Assembly (NCBI RefSeq): GCF_034344865.1
Contig: NZ_CP133774.1
Span: forward strand, 248,001 to 312,000
DNA length: 64,000 nucleotides
From: Pseudomonas sp. 10S4
GTDB taxonomy: Bacteria > Pseudomonadota > Gammaproteobacteria > Pseudomonadales > Pseudomonadaceae
Direction: 5' to 3'
The position numbers and the translations under genes were made by a program. Below the pieces are notes generated by a model that was given only the letters and a program-made list of their open reading frames with translations, did no database searches and had not been told where the DNA came from. Shown piece by piece: positions 46,117-54,729 of this stretch (within the stretch, counting starts at the first letter, position 1; every line of letters starts with the position of its first letter).

Positions 46117-47046
46117 ATGTCGTCGTTCGATCACTTTCAAGCCCCGCTGGACGCCGACATGGAGAAACAGCGCGAGGAACTGGCCGCGATCATCCGCCGC
46201 AATACCAGCGAGGATGGCAATTACGCCACTGCCGTCAGCTCGCTGTTCATGTCGCGTCACAGTCAAACCCATCAGTTCGCCCCGGTGCTGGCGCAACCGG
46301 CACTGTGCATCATGGCCCAGGGGCGCAAGGAAGTTCGGCTGGCCGACGAGGTCTTCAATTACGACCCGCTCAATTATTTGGTGGTGTCGGTCTCGATGCC
46401 GGTAACCGGCCGCGTGGTGACCGTCACCTCTGAAGAGCCGATCCTCGCCGTGCGGCTGGACATCGACCCGGCGGAAATCACCGCGCTGATCGCCGACGCC
46501 GGCCCCATGGGCGTGCCGACCCGGCCCACCGGGCGCGGGCTGTACGTTGAACGGCTGGACGCGGCGATGCTCGACGCCGTACTGCGCCTGACCCGTTTGC
46601 TCGATACGCCAAAAGACATCGCCATGCTCGCGCCGCTGATTCGCCGGGAGATTCTGTATCGCCTGTTGCGCAGCCAGCAGGGTCATCGACTGTATGAAAT
46701 AGCCATCGCCAACAGCCAGAGCCATCGCATCAGCCAGGCGATCAAATGGCTCAACGGCCACTATGAACAGCCGTTGCGTATCGATGATCTGGCGAAGGAA
46801 GTGAACCTGAGCGTGTCGACGCTGCATCACCGCTTCAAGGCGATGACGGCCATGAGTCCGCTGCAGTATCAAAAGCAGTTGCGATTGCAGGAAGCCCGGC
46901 GCTTGATGCTGGCCGAAGGGCTGGAAGCGTCGGCGGCGGGGTATCGGGTGGGGTATGAAAGCCCGTCGCAGTTTAGCCGGGAGTACAGCCGGTTGTTCGG
47001 GGCTCCGCCGCTACGGGATTTGGCGCGGTTACGATTGAGTGTTTAG
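46117..47046 (+). CDS. AraC family transcriptional regulator with AraC_N cupin domain
   Basis: Encodes 309 residues from MSSFDHFQAPLDADMEKQRE, with GAGGAGG seven bases before the ATG. The N-terminal AraC_N domain includes PALCIMAQGRKEVRLADEVF and the DPLNYLVVSVSMPV effector-barrel segment. The C-terminal part has two helix-turn-helix motifs (LRIDDLAKEVNLSVSTLHHRFKAMT and EASAAGYRVGYESPSQFSREYSRLFG). It probably regulates a neighbouring gene such as the divergent ABM gene; no binding site was identified. Confidence 0.9.
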   Translation: MSSFDHFQAPLDADMEKQREELAAIIRRNTSEDGNYATAVSSLFMSRHSQTHQFAPVLAQPALCIMAQGRKEVRLADEVFNYDPLNYLVVSVSMPVTGRVVTVTSEEPILAVRLDIDPAEITALIADAGPMGVPTRPTGRGLYVERLDAAMLDAVLRLTRLLDTPKDIAMLAPLIRREILYRLLRSQQGHRLYEIAIANSQSHRISQAIKWLNGHYEQPLRIDDLAKEVNLSVSTLHHRFKAMTAMSPLQYQKQLRLQEARRLMLAEGLEASAAGYRVGYESPSQFSREYSRLFGAPPLRDLARLRLSV

Positions 47047-47074
47047 CTGAGATTTGTGTTGGTTGTGCCGCCCC

Positions 47075-47157
47075 CTTCGCGAGCAAGCCCGCTCCCACAT
47101 TTGACCGCATTCTTCAGAACTACTCGGTCTAATGTGGCAGCGGGCTTGCTCGCGAAG
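47075..47157. repeat. REPIN, GCGGGCTTGCTCGCG family
   Basis: Inverted arms 47075-47100 and 47132-47157 with one mismatch (GTGGCAGC in place of GTGGGAGC), between the convergent araC-type gene and ABC operon. Confidence 0.88.
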
Positions 47158-47187
47158 AGGCCAGTCAAGGCAGCATAAGGCTAAAGG

Positions 47188-48243
47188 TCAGGCGCTGAGT
47201 ACTCGGCAAGCCTCCGCCGGCAACGTCACCGAAACCGGATTGCCGATACTCAACCCAAACCCCTGACACGGCGTGCTCAGCGCGGTAAACGACACCCCTG
47301 AACACTCCACCGTCGTTTCAATCGTCGCGCCAATGTCGCGCACAAACGTCACCTTGCCCAACAGGCGATTCCCCGCCGTGGCTTGCGGTTGCGACAGTTG
47401 CAGGTCTTCCGGGCGAATCAGCATCTTGATCTTCTCCCCGACCACAATACTGCTGCAGATCGGCACTTCCAGCGCATCACCACCGGGCAAGCCAACCTTG
47501 CCATTACCCAGCGCGGTGGCCGGGAAGATGTTGCCCGAGCCGATAAAGTCCGCGACAAATTCATTGGCCGGATGACGATAGATCTCAATCGGCGTGCCCA
47601 CTTGCTGCACCTTGTGCTCACCCAGCACCACGACGATATCGGCCATGGTCATCGCTTCACGCTGATCGTGCGTCACCATGATCGTGGTGATGTTCAGCCG
47701 TTGTTGCAGCTGACGGATTTCCACCTGCATCGATTCACGCAACTTGGCGTCCAGCGCCGACAGCGGCTCATCCAGCAGCAGGATTTTCGGCCGCGAGGCA
47801 ATCGCCCGGGCAATCGCCACGCGCTGGCGTTGACCGCCGGAAAGTTTCGCCACCGGGCGATCAATCATTTCCTGCAGTTGAATCAGTTCCAGCAACTCCA
47901 CCACCCGCGCCTGCTGATCGGCCTTGCTCACGCCGCGCAGTTTCAGCGGATAAGCGATGTTCTCCCCCACCGTCATGTGCGGAAACAGCGCCAGCGACTG
48001 GAACACCATGCCGAAGTTACGCAGGTGCGCCGGGGTGTGGCCGATGTCCTCACCGTCCAGGCGAATCTCGCCGCCGGTCAGGGTTTCGAGCCCGGCGATC
48101 ATCCGCAGCAAAGTGGTTTTTCCGCAGCCCGACGGGCCAAGAAAACACACCAGTTTGCCCTCAGGCAAATGCAGGTTTACATCCTTTACCGCGCAGGCCG
48201 AGCCGTAATGTTTCTCGACGTTTTCCAGAATCAGACCAGTCAT
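47188..48243 (-). CDS. ABC transporter ATP-binding protein, spermidine/putrescine type
   Basis: Encodes 351 residues from MTGLILENVEKHYGSACAVK. Walker A is GPSGCGKTT, the Q-loop lies in FQSLALF, the signature is LSGGQRQR, Walker B is ILLLDEP and the H-loop is TIMVTHDQ. A C-terminal TOBE domain follows (IRPEDLQLS...GATIETTVECSG). It is the last gene of the operon substrate-binding protein, permease, permease, ATPase. It belongs to the PotA-like class (polyamines, related cationic compounds). Confidence 0.92.
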   Translation of the reverse strand: MTGLILENVEKHYGSACAVKDVNLHLPEGKLVCFLGPSGCGKTTLLRMIAGLETLTGGEIRLDGEDIGHTPAHLRNFGMVFQSLALFPHMTVGENIAYPLKLRGVSKADQQARVVELLELIQLQEMIDRPVAKLSGGQRQRVAIARAIASRPKILLLDEPLSALDAKLRESMQVEIRQLQQRLNITTIMVTHDQREAMTMADIVVVLGEHKVQQVGTPIEIYRHPANEFVADFIGSGNIFPATALGNGKVGLPGGDALEVPICSSIVVGEKIKMLIRPEDLQLSQPQATAGNRLLGKVTFVRDIGATIETTVECSGVSFTALSTPCQGFGLSIGNPVSVTLPAEACRVLSA

Positions 48244-48258
48244 GTTGCACCTCAAGAA

Positions 48259-49107
48259 TCAGAACGAAACGCCACCTTCACCAACCAACTTTTCGAGCGC
48301 CCAAATCAGGACGAAGTCGATCAGCACGATCAGCACGGCAAACGAGAAAACGGTTGGGTCGAGCGATGACACGGTGCGGCTGTACATCCAGATCGGCACG
48401 GTCATGACATCGATGGTGTAGAGGAAATAGGTCACGGTGAATTCGTTGAACGAGACGATGAACGCCAGCAGCATCCCCGCCAGAATCCCCGACTTCATCA
48501 GCGGCACCACCACATCGACAATCGCCCGGGTCGGCGAGGCGCCGAGCATTTGCGCGGCCTCTTCGACTTCGCTGCCAATCGACAGCATCGCTGCCGTGCA
48601 GTTTTTCACCACGAACGGCAACGCGAGGATCACGTGGGCGATCACCAGCCGCGAGGTGGTCATCTGGAACGGCAAGCTGTCGAACACCAACAGCAATGCC
48701 AGGCCCAACACCACCATCGGGAACACCAATGGCAGCGACATCAATTGCAGGGCCACGGCTTTGCCACGGAACTCGCAACGGGTCAGTGCGTAAGCCGCCG
48801 GCACTGCGATGATCGTGGCGAAGACCATGGTCAGGCACGCCACCATCAGGCTGGTAGTCATGGCTTTGCCCAGGCTCAGCACATCGCTGGCGTCCGGCGA
48901 AGCGAAGGTGTGCCAGGCCGCGCGATACCATTGCAGGCTGTAGCTGCTGGGCGGAAAGTCGAGGTTCGAGGCGCCGCTGAACGACATGACGATCATCGTC
49001 AGGATCGGCAGTACCGCCAACAACAGGATAAAACCGGACAACACGCCCGCGAACTTGCCGGTTTCCCCGGGCAGCAGCGAATAACGCTTCTTGGTCAACG
49101 TGCTCAT
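48259..49107 (-). CDS. ABC transporter permease, PotC-like
   Basis: Encodes 282 residues with six membrane segments starting MSTLTKKRYSLLPGETGKFA. The EAA loop that contacts the ATPase is visible as EVEEAAQMLGASPTRAIVDVVVPLMKSGI. The start overlaps the stop of the upstream permease (ATGA). Confidence 0.9.
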   Translation of the reverse strand: MSTLTKKRYSLLPGETGKFAGVLSGFILLLAVLPILTMIVMSFSGASNLDFPPSSYSLQWYRAAWHTFASPDASDVLSLGKAMTTSLMVACLTMVFATIIAVPAAYALTRCEFRGKAVALQLMSLPLVFPMVVLGLALLLVFDSLPFQMTTSRLVIAHVILALPFVVKNCTAAMLSIGSEVEEAAQMLGASPTRAIVDVVVPLMKSGILAGMLLAFIVSFNEFTVTYFLYTIDVMTVPIWMYSRTVSSLDPTVFSFAVLIVLIDFVLIWALEKLVGEGGVSF

Positions 49108-50013
49108 TGCGAAGCCTCCAGCATGCGCCGACGACGGCCAGTGATGTATTCAGACAACGTCATGATCGCCAGGGTAGTAATGATCAACACCACACCGGCA
49201 GCGGACGCGGCGGGCCAGTTCATCAGCGGAGCGATCTGGTCATGCACCATCACCGCCAGCATCGGCACCCGGCGGCCACCGAGCAGCAGCGGCAGCCACG
49301 AAGCTGCTGGCGTTGTAGGCGAACACCAACGTCGCACCGGTGATGATCCCCGGAAAACTCATCGGCAACACCACCTGACGGAACACCTGGAAGCGGCTGG
49401 CGCCCAGGGTCGCGGCAGCTTCTTCGTAAGTTCGGGCGACGCCACGCATGGCGCTGGCAATCGGCAGCACGGCCAGCGGGAACGCGGTTTGCACCAGGCC
49501 CATCAGCACGCCGTTCTGGTTGTACAGCAGCATGATCGGTCGCTTGATCAGGCCCAGGCCCATCAGCGCCTGATTGAGCATCCCGCCCGGGCCGAGAATC
49601 ACCAGCCAGCCGTAGCTTTGCAGCAGCAGGTTGACCAGCAACGGCAGCAGCACGGCAGCGAGGAAGATCCGTCGAATAAACGGCGAGGTCAGGCGCGACA
49701 TGGTGTAAGCCACCGGGATCGCCAGCAGCACCGCGATCACCGCGCTGAACAGCGCCAGGCGCAGGGTCAGCATCAGGGACTTGAGGTAATACGGTTCCAG
49801 CAACTGGGCGTAACTGGCCAGGCTGAACCCGGTCCATTCCGCGCCTTTGGTGCCGACGCTCATGCGCAGTACCAGCAGGCTCGCAGCAATCAGCACGCCG
49901 AGAAACAGCATCGATGGCGACAGGAAAAACCAGGCGCGGGCGGTCGGCGACACACCACGGCGCGAACGCACTGGCACGGCGGCGACCGGATGAGTAAGAG
50001 GTTGGTGTTCCAT
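49104..50013 (-). pseudogene. ABC transporter permease, PotB-like; frame broken at 49296-49297
   Basis: The first frame (MEHQPLTHPVAAVPVRSRRG) runs through the EAA loop TYEEAAATLGASRFQVFRQVVLPMSFPG to VFAYNASSF. The other frame then gives LPLLLGGRRVPMLAVMVHDQ and the C-terminus. Removing one of the two C's at 49296-49297 yields ...NASSFVLPLLLGGRRV and a 302-residue permease with six membrane segments. The surrounding operon is intact, so a sequence error is likely. Confidence 0.87.
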
Positions 50014-50063
50014 AGCAAAGGTCTCGTCAATGGAAGATCAGAAATATCCGCGCACCCGGTCCT

Positions 50064-50152
50064 GTAGGAGCTGCCGAAGGCTGCGATCTTTTGATCTTTT
50101 CAGAGCCGCCGAAGAACAGGATCAAAAGATCGCAGCCTTCGGCAGCTCCTAC
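50064..50152. repeat. 33-bp inverted repeat between the substrate-binding protein and permease genes
   Basis: GTAGGAGCTGCCGAAGGCTG... (50064-50096) and its exact reverse complement (50120-50152) with a 23-base loop. This is a separate REP family (TAGGAGCTGCCGAAGGCTGC) of Pseudomonas. It lies between the SBP and permease genes and may stabilise the SBP transcript or reduce read-through. Confidence 0.9.
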
Positions 50153-50154
50153 GA

Positions 50155-51258
50155 TCAGGAAGAAAAGATTTCCGTGTAGCGACGAATCCATTGGTCATGC
50201 ACGGTGGCCAGGAAGGCGTTGTCGTGCATGATCGCCTTGTCGGCAATCTGCTCTGGCGTAAGGATGTACGGGCTCTTGCGCGCTTCGGCGGAGATGATCG
50301 CCTTGGCGTTGACCGGGCCGTTGTAGATGTCTTCAGCCATCTTGCCCTGCACCAGTGGGTCCAGAGAGTGGTTGATAAAAGCGTAGGCCATGTCGGTATC
50401 GCCGGGGCGATTCTTCGGCATCACCGATTGCATCAGGTCGGTGTAGAAACCTTCCTTCATGCCGAAGGTTGCACTCAGACCGTAGGCCGGATCGCGGATC
50501 TGTTTCGGGAAGAACGCGGGTGCGTACAAGCCGCCCATGTCCAGGGAGCCAGTGCGGAACAGCTCGGCAATCTGGTTCGGGTTTTCGCCCAGGGTCACCA
50601 CGCGCTCTTTCAGTTCAGCGAGCTTCTTGAAGCCGGGCTCGACGTTGTGTTCGTCACCACCGGCCAGTTTGGCGGCGATGATGATCAGGTCCATGGCCTC
50701 GGTCCAGTTCGGCGGCGGCAGGAAAATGTTCGGGGCCAGGTCTGCGTCCCACAGCGCGGCGTAACTGTCCGGCGCTTCTTTCTGGGTGCGGGTGCTGTAG
50801 ACCAGACTGTTGCACCACAGCAGGTAACCGATGCCGTGACCGTTGGCGCCCGTGCGGTATTTCTCCGGCACGTCCACCAGGTTCGGGATGCGGTTGAGGT
50901 CGGGTTTTTCCAGCAGCCCGGCGGCGGCCAGACCTTCGGCGCCGACGCCTGCCAGGGTGATGACGTCGTACTGCGGACGATCACCGCCGGCCTTGAGTTT
51001 GGCGACCATTTCCGAGGTACTGCCGGTGCGGTCAGCAATGACCTTGCAGCCGTACTTCTCTTCGAAAGTCGCCGCAATGTTGCGCAGTGCCGCCAGACCG
51101 GTGTCATCGGACCAGGTCAGCAGGCGCAGGGTCTTGCCCTGGAAGCGCGTGTCGCTGGCATTCGCCCGGATGAAGGGCATGCTCATGGCCGCCGCTGCAA
51201 CCGATGCTACGCCCACGGTTTTGATGAATTGACGCCTGTTCAGATCATGCTGGCCCAT
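50155..51258 (-). CDS. ABC transporter substrate-binding protein, polyamine type, Tat-exported
   Basis: Encodes 367 residues. The N-terminus MGQHDLNRRQFIKTVGVASV is a twin-arginine (Tat) signal (NRRQFIK), with cleavage expected after ANA near residue 34. The mature protein resembles PotD/spermidine-putrescine binding proteins: LRLLTWSDDTGLAALRNIAATFEEKYGCKV, then AELFRTGSLDMGGLYAP and SPYILTPEQIADKAIMHD. It is the first gene of the ABC operon. The neighbouring ALDH and decarboxylase genes suggest a guanidino or polyamine-like substrate. Confidence 0.88.
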   Translation of the reverse strand: MGQHDLNRRQFIKTVGVASVAAAAMSMPFIRANASDTRFQGKTLRLLTWSDDTGLAALRNIAATFEEKYGCKVIADRTGSTSEMVAKLKAGGDRPQYDVITLAGVGAEGLAAAGLLEKPDLNRIPNLVDVPEKYRTGANGHGIGYLLWCNSLVYSTRTQKEAPDSYAALWDADLAPNIFLPPPNWTEAMDLIIIAAKLAGGDEHNVEPGFKKLAELKERVVTLGENPNQIAELFRTGSLDMGGLYAPAFFPKQIRDPAYGLSATFGMKEGFYTDLMQSVMPKNRPGDTDMAYAFINHSLDPLVQGKMAEDIYNGPVNAKAIISAEARKSPYILTPEQIADKAIMHDNAFLATVHDQWIRRYTEIFSS

Positions 51259-51402
51259 GAAGGACTCCCTTTGTTTTTTAAGTATGAGGTTGGTCGCAAC
51301 CGTTGCATCCGCGCGATCAGATCTGCGTTAAGCCCCCGGTTTGAAAGGGCTTGAGCTGAGTCGACGGCTTCATCCTGAGGTCGTGCAAAACACCTGACTA
51401 TC

Positions 51403-51428
51403 GATAAAAACTCATTGTAGCCATGACC
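51403..51428. promoter_or_regulatory. Shared 26-bp element, copy 1 (upstream of the ABC operon)
   Basis: GATAAAAACTCATTGTAGCC followed by ATGACC matches 22 of 26 positions in the element at 54682-54707. It lies 145 bases upstream of the SBP start in the same orientation relative to the minus-strand genes. On the minus strand it contains TACAAT, a plausible -10. Confidence 0.65.
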
Positions 51429-51431
51429 CTG

Positions 51432-51458
51432 GCGCATGCCTCAGAACGAGGCATGCGC
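51432..51458. terminator. Hairpin after the ALDH gene
   Basis: GCGCATGCCTC, loop AGAAC, GAGGCATGCGC is a perfect 11-bp stem 18 bases downstream of the ALDH stop (minus strand). No U-tract follows on that strand; T5 follows on the plus strand. Likely separates the ALDH/decarboxylase unit from the ABC operon. Confidence 0.6.
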
Positions 51459-51475
51459 TCACCTTTTTCGAGCGC

Positions 51476-52936
51476 TTAGACGGCCCGAATCACGTGTTTT
51501 ATTTCCTGGAAAGCCTGCAAGCCCCACGGCCCCAACTCGCGGCCGATGCTGCTCTGTTTGTAGCCACCCCAAGCGGTCTGCGGGAAGATCACTTGCGGCG
51601 CGTTGATCCACACAAGGCCCGCTTGCAGAGCGTTGGCGACCCGATCAGCGGCAGCGTTATCACGGCTGACCACGCTGGCCACCAGGCCGAACTGGCTGTC
51701 GTTGGCCAGGGCAATCGCCTCGGTTTCGGAGGCAAAACTGCGCACGCAGATCACCGGGCCGAAAATCTCTTCACACCACAGCGCACTGTCGAGGGGCACT
51801 TCGGTGAAAATCGTCGGCTGCAAAAAATATCCGCGCGGCAGATCGGCCGGACGATTGCCGCCGCAAATCAGCCTGGCGCCAGCGCTCAAGCCACGATCAA
51901 TGTGGCCGAGCACGCGCTGGTATTGCGCCTGATTGACCAGTGCGCCCATCTCCACGTTCGGGTCGAACGGGTCGGCCACGCGAATCGCTTCGGCGCGGGC
52001 CTGCAAACGGATCAGGAATTCATCCGCCAGTTCATCGGCGACCAACACGCGGCTGGTGGCCGAACACATTTGCCCGGCGTTGAAGAAACCACCGCCGCAG
52101 GCCAACTCCACGGCCAGTTCAATGTCGGCGTCTTTGAGCACCAGCAGTGAGGACTTGCCGCCCAATTCCAGACTCACGCCCTTCACGGTTTCAGCAGCAC
52201 GTTGCATGACCTGAACACCGACCGCGTTGCTGCCGGTGAAGGAAATCTTGGCGATGCGCGGGTCAGCCGAGAGCGGCGCGCCGACCGCCAGGCCAGTGCC
52301 GCAGACCAGGTTGAACACGCCCTTGGGCAGGCCGGCCTCGGCGATGATCGCGGCCAGTTCCAGCTCTGGCAACGGCGTGACTTCCGATGGTTTGAGCACC
52401 ACGCAGCACCCGGCAGCCAGGGCCGGGGCGAGTTTCCAGGCAGTGGTGACCATCGGGAAATTCCACGGCACGATCAGCCCGACCACACCGCAGGGTTCAC
52501 GGCGCAGGCGTGCGCTGAAGTCGTCGCTCGGCAGCTCGACGGCGCTGTCCTGTTTGGCGTCCAGGCCCTCGGCCAGACCGGCGTAGTACTCGAACGTGGC
52601 GATCACGTCGTCGACGTCGATGGCCGCTTCGAACAGCGGTTTGCCGTTGTTGCTCGACTGCAAATGCATCAACTGTTCGCGACCGGCCTTCACGCCATCG
52701 GCGATTTTGCGCAGGATCGCACCGCGCTCGGTGCCGGTGGTTTTTGACCAGTCGTTGAAGGCAAGGGTCGCAGCATTAACGGCTTGATCGACGGCATGTG
52801 CATCGCCGCCATTAACGGTGGTCAACAGGGCTTCGGTGGCCGGGTTGAATACACGCAGGTGTTCTTGGCCGGCAGACCATTGGCCGTCGATGTACAAACC
52901 ATCGAGAGCCGTTGGGAAAGTCATGCGAAAACTCAT
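51476..52936 (-). CDS. NAD(P)-dependent aldehyde dehydrogenase, betaine/guanidinobutyraldehyde type
   Basis: Encodes 486 residues; the ATG (MSFRMTFPTALDGLYIDGQW) overlaps the decarboxylase stop, and a second ATG lies four codons in. Catalytic motifs: VGLIVPWNFPM, SLELGGKSS with the general-base Glu, and FFNAGQMCSATSRV with the nucleophilic Cys. It oxidises an aldehyde to the acid. Being translationally coupled to an AruI-like decarboxylase, whose product is 4-guanidinobutyraldehyde, it most likely oxidises that aldehyde to 4-guanidinobutyrate (inference). Confidence 0.9.
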   Translation of the reverse strand: MSFRMTFPTALDGLYIDGQWSAGQEHLRVFNPATEALLTTVNGGDAHAVDQAVNAATLAFNDWSKTTGTERGAILRKIADGVKAGREQLMHLQSSNNGKPLFEAAIDVDDVIATFEYYAGLAEGLDAKQDSAVELPSDDFSARLRREPCGVVGLIVPWNFPMVTTAWKLAPALAAGCCVVLKPSEVTPLPELELAAIIAEAGLPKGVFNLVCGTGLAVGAPLSADPRIAKISFTGSNAVGVQVMQRAAETVKGVSLELGGKSSLLVLKDADIELAVELACGGGFFNAGQMCSATSRVLVADELADEFLIRLQARAEAIRVADPFDPNVEMGALVNQAQYQRVLGHIDRGLSAGARLICGGNRPADLPRGYFLQPTIFTEVPLDSALWCEEIFGPVICVRSFASETEAIALANDSQFGLVASVVSRDNAAADRVANALQAGLVWINAPQVIFPQTAWGGYKQSSIGRELGPWGLQAFQEIKHVIRAV

Positions 52937-54570
52937 TTCGACACCGCCTTCATCCACGAAGTCTGATCGATTTCAATCAGGGTCGGGCCCTGACGATCGG
53001 TGGCAGCACGCAGTGCGCTGCGCAATTGCTCGACACCGTTGACCGCTTCGGCGGCGCAGCCCAAAGCCTTGGCCACACCGATAAAGTCCGGGGTGTAGAT
53101 GTCCACGCCCACCGGTTCGATGGCGCGGTTGACCATGTACTTTTTGATTTCTTCGTAGCCCTGGTTATTCCACAGCAGGACGATTACCGGCGTGCACGCT
53201 TCAACGGCGCTGGCCAGTTCCGGCAGGGTAAATTGTAGACCGCCGTCGCCGATCAGGCACACCACCGGAGGACGCGAAGAGCCCTCAACGCTGCCGCCGA
53301 GCCAGGCGCCGATTGCCGCCGGCAAGGCGTAACCCAAGGTGCCGTAACCGGTGGACGAGTTGAACCAGCGGCGCGGGCGCTCCGGGTTGAAGGTCAGGTT
53401 GCCGGTGTACACCGGTTGGGTCGAATCGCCGACAAACACAGCGTCCGGCAGCTCGTGCAGCACGGTTTCGAGGAATCGGGTCTGGGCCAAGGTTGGCGCA
53501 TCCCAGGTGGCAGCCAGTTCTTCACGCAAGCGCGCGGCACGCACCTGGCCCCAATCGTTGCGACGCTCGGCCAGCGACTGGTGCGACAACGCGCTCAGCA
53601 AGGCTTGAGCGGCATTACGCGAGTCGGACACCAGCGCGACGTGCGGCGGATAGTTGCGTACGGTCTGGTCCGGGTCGATGTCCACGCGCAGCAGTTTGCC
53701 GGGGATTTCGAAGCCGCCAGCGAAGGTCACGTCGTAGTCGGTTTCGGCCAGCTCGGTGCCAATGGCCAGCACTACGTCGGCCTCGGCCACCAGGGCGCGG
53801 GTGGCGACCAGGCTTTGGGTCGAACCGATCAGCAGTGGATGGTTGGATTCGAGCATGCCCTTGGCGTTGATGGTCAGCGCGACTGGCGCGTCCAGCAGTT
53901 CAGCCAGTTCAGTCAGCTCGGCGGCGGCCTCGATGGCGCCGCCACCGGCCAGGATCAATGGGCGTTTGGCAACCGCCAGCAGTTCGGTCATGCGCGAAAC
54001 GGCGGTCGGCGAGGCACCGGCGCGGTCGATGTTGACCGGGACGCTGGTGAGCAGGTCGTCAGCTTCTTCTACCAACACGTCCAACGGAATTTCGATGTGC
54101 ACTGGACGCGGACGACCGGCCTGGAACAACGCGAACGCACGGGCCAACACGCCCGGCAACTCCGACGCCGACATCAGGGTGTGGGAGAACGCCGCCACGC
54201 CGCCGACCAGTGCACTCTGGTTCGGCAGCTCATGGAGCTTGCCGCGACCGCCGCCCAATTGGTTGCGGGTTTGCACGCTGGAAATCACCAGCATCGGGAT
54301 CGAATCGGCATACGCCTGCCCCATCGCGGTGGTGATGTTGGTCATGCCTGGGCCGGTGATGATGAAGCAGACACCCGGTTTGCCGCTGGTGCGGGCGTAG
54401 CCGTCGGCCATGAAGCCGGCGCCCTGTTCGTGACGCGGAGTGACATGGTTGATGCTCGAACGGGCCAGCCCGCGATACAGCTCAACGGTATGCACCCCGG
54501 GAATGCCGAACACCTGCTCGACCCCGTAGTCTTCGAGTAACTTGACCAATACTTCGCCGCACGTCGCCAT
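52933..54570 (-). CDS. aruI: ThDP-dependent decarboxylase, 5-guanidino-2-oxopentanoate decarboxylase-like
   Basis: Encodes 545 residues from MATCGEVLVKLLEDYGVEQV. The acetolactate-synthase-like fold shows GIPGVHTVELYRGL, the conserved Glu in TPRHEQGAGFMADGYAR, SGKPGVCFIITGPGMTNI and the ThDP/Mg motif LIGDGGLQFTLPELASAVE...VLLWNNQGY. Close in layout to AruI, which decarboxylates 2-ketoarginine in the arginine transaminase pathway. The aminotransferase AruH is not in this window, so the substrate assignment is inferred. Divergent from a LysR regulator. Confidence 0.82.
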   Translation of the reverse strand: MATCGEVLVKLLEDYGVEQVFGIPGVHTVELYRGLARSSINHVTPRHEQGAGFMADGYARTSGKPGVCFIITGPGMTNITTAMGQAYADSIPMLVISSVQTRNQLGGGRGKLHELPNQSALVGGVAAFSHTLMSASELPGVLARAFALFQAGRPRPVHIEIPLDVLVEEADDLLTSVPVNIDRAGASPTAVSRMTELLAVAKRPLILAGGGAIEAAAELTELAELLDAPVALTINAKGMLESNHPLLIGSTQSLVATRALVAEADVVLAIGTELAETDYDVTFAGGFEIPGKLLRVDIDPDQTVRNYPPHVALVSDSRNAAQALLSALSHQSLAERRNDWGQVRAARLREELAATWDAPTLAQTRFLETVLHELPDAVFVGDSTQPVYTGNLTFNPERPRRWFNSSTGYGTLGYALPAAIGAWLGGSVEGSSRPPVVCLIGDGGLQFTLPELASAVEACTPVIVLLWNNQGYEEIKKYMVNRAIEPVGVDIYTPDFIGVAKALGCAAEAVNGVEQLRSALRAATDRQGPTLIEIDQTSWMKAVSK

Positions 54571-54681
54571 GTCTTTGCCCTTTTTGTTCGTTTGAGACGC
54601 CGAGCCTGCGCAGTGTTTATGATGCGTAGGCAAGCCCTGGGATGGCCTCATTGGAACGGGCGACAGGTAGCCGCAACAATG

Positions 54682-54707
54682 GATAAAAAGTCATACTAGC
54701 CATGTCC
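54682..54707. promoter_or_regulatory. Shared 26-bp element, copy 2 (lysR-aruI intergenic region)
   Basis: GATAAAAAGTCATACTAGCC followed by ATGTCC, matching copy 1 at 22 of 26 positions. It lies 112 bases upstream of the decarboxylase start and 22 bases before the lysR start, the usual place for a LysR regulator that controls the divergent operon and itself. Confidence 0.65.
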
Positions 54708-54729
54708 TCACGTCATACCTTGGGTCCTC

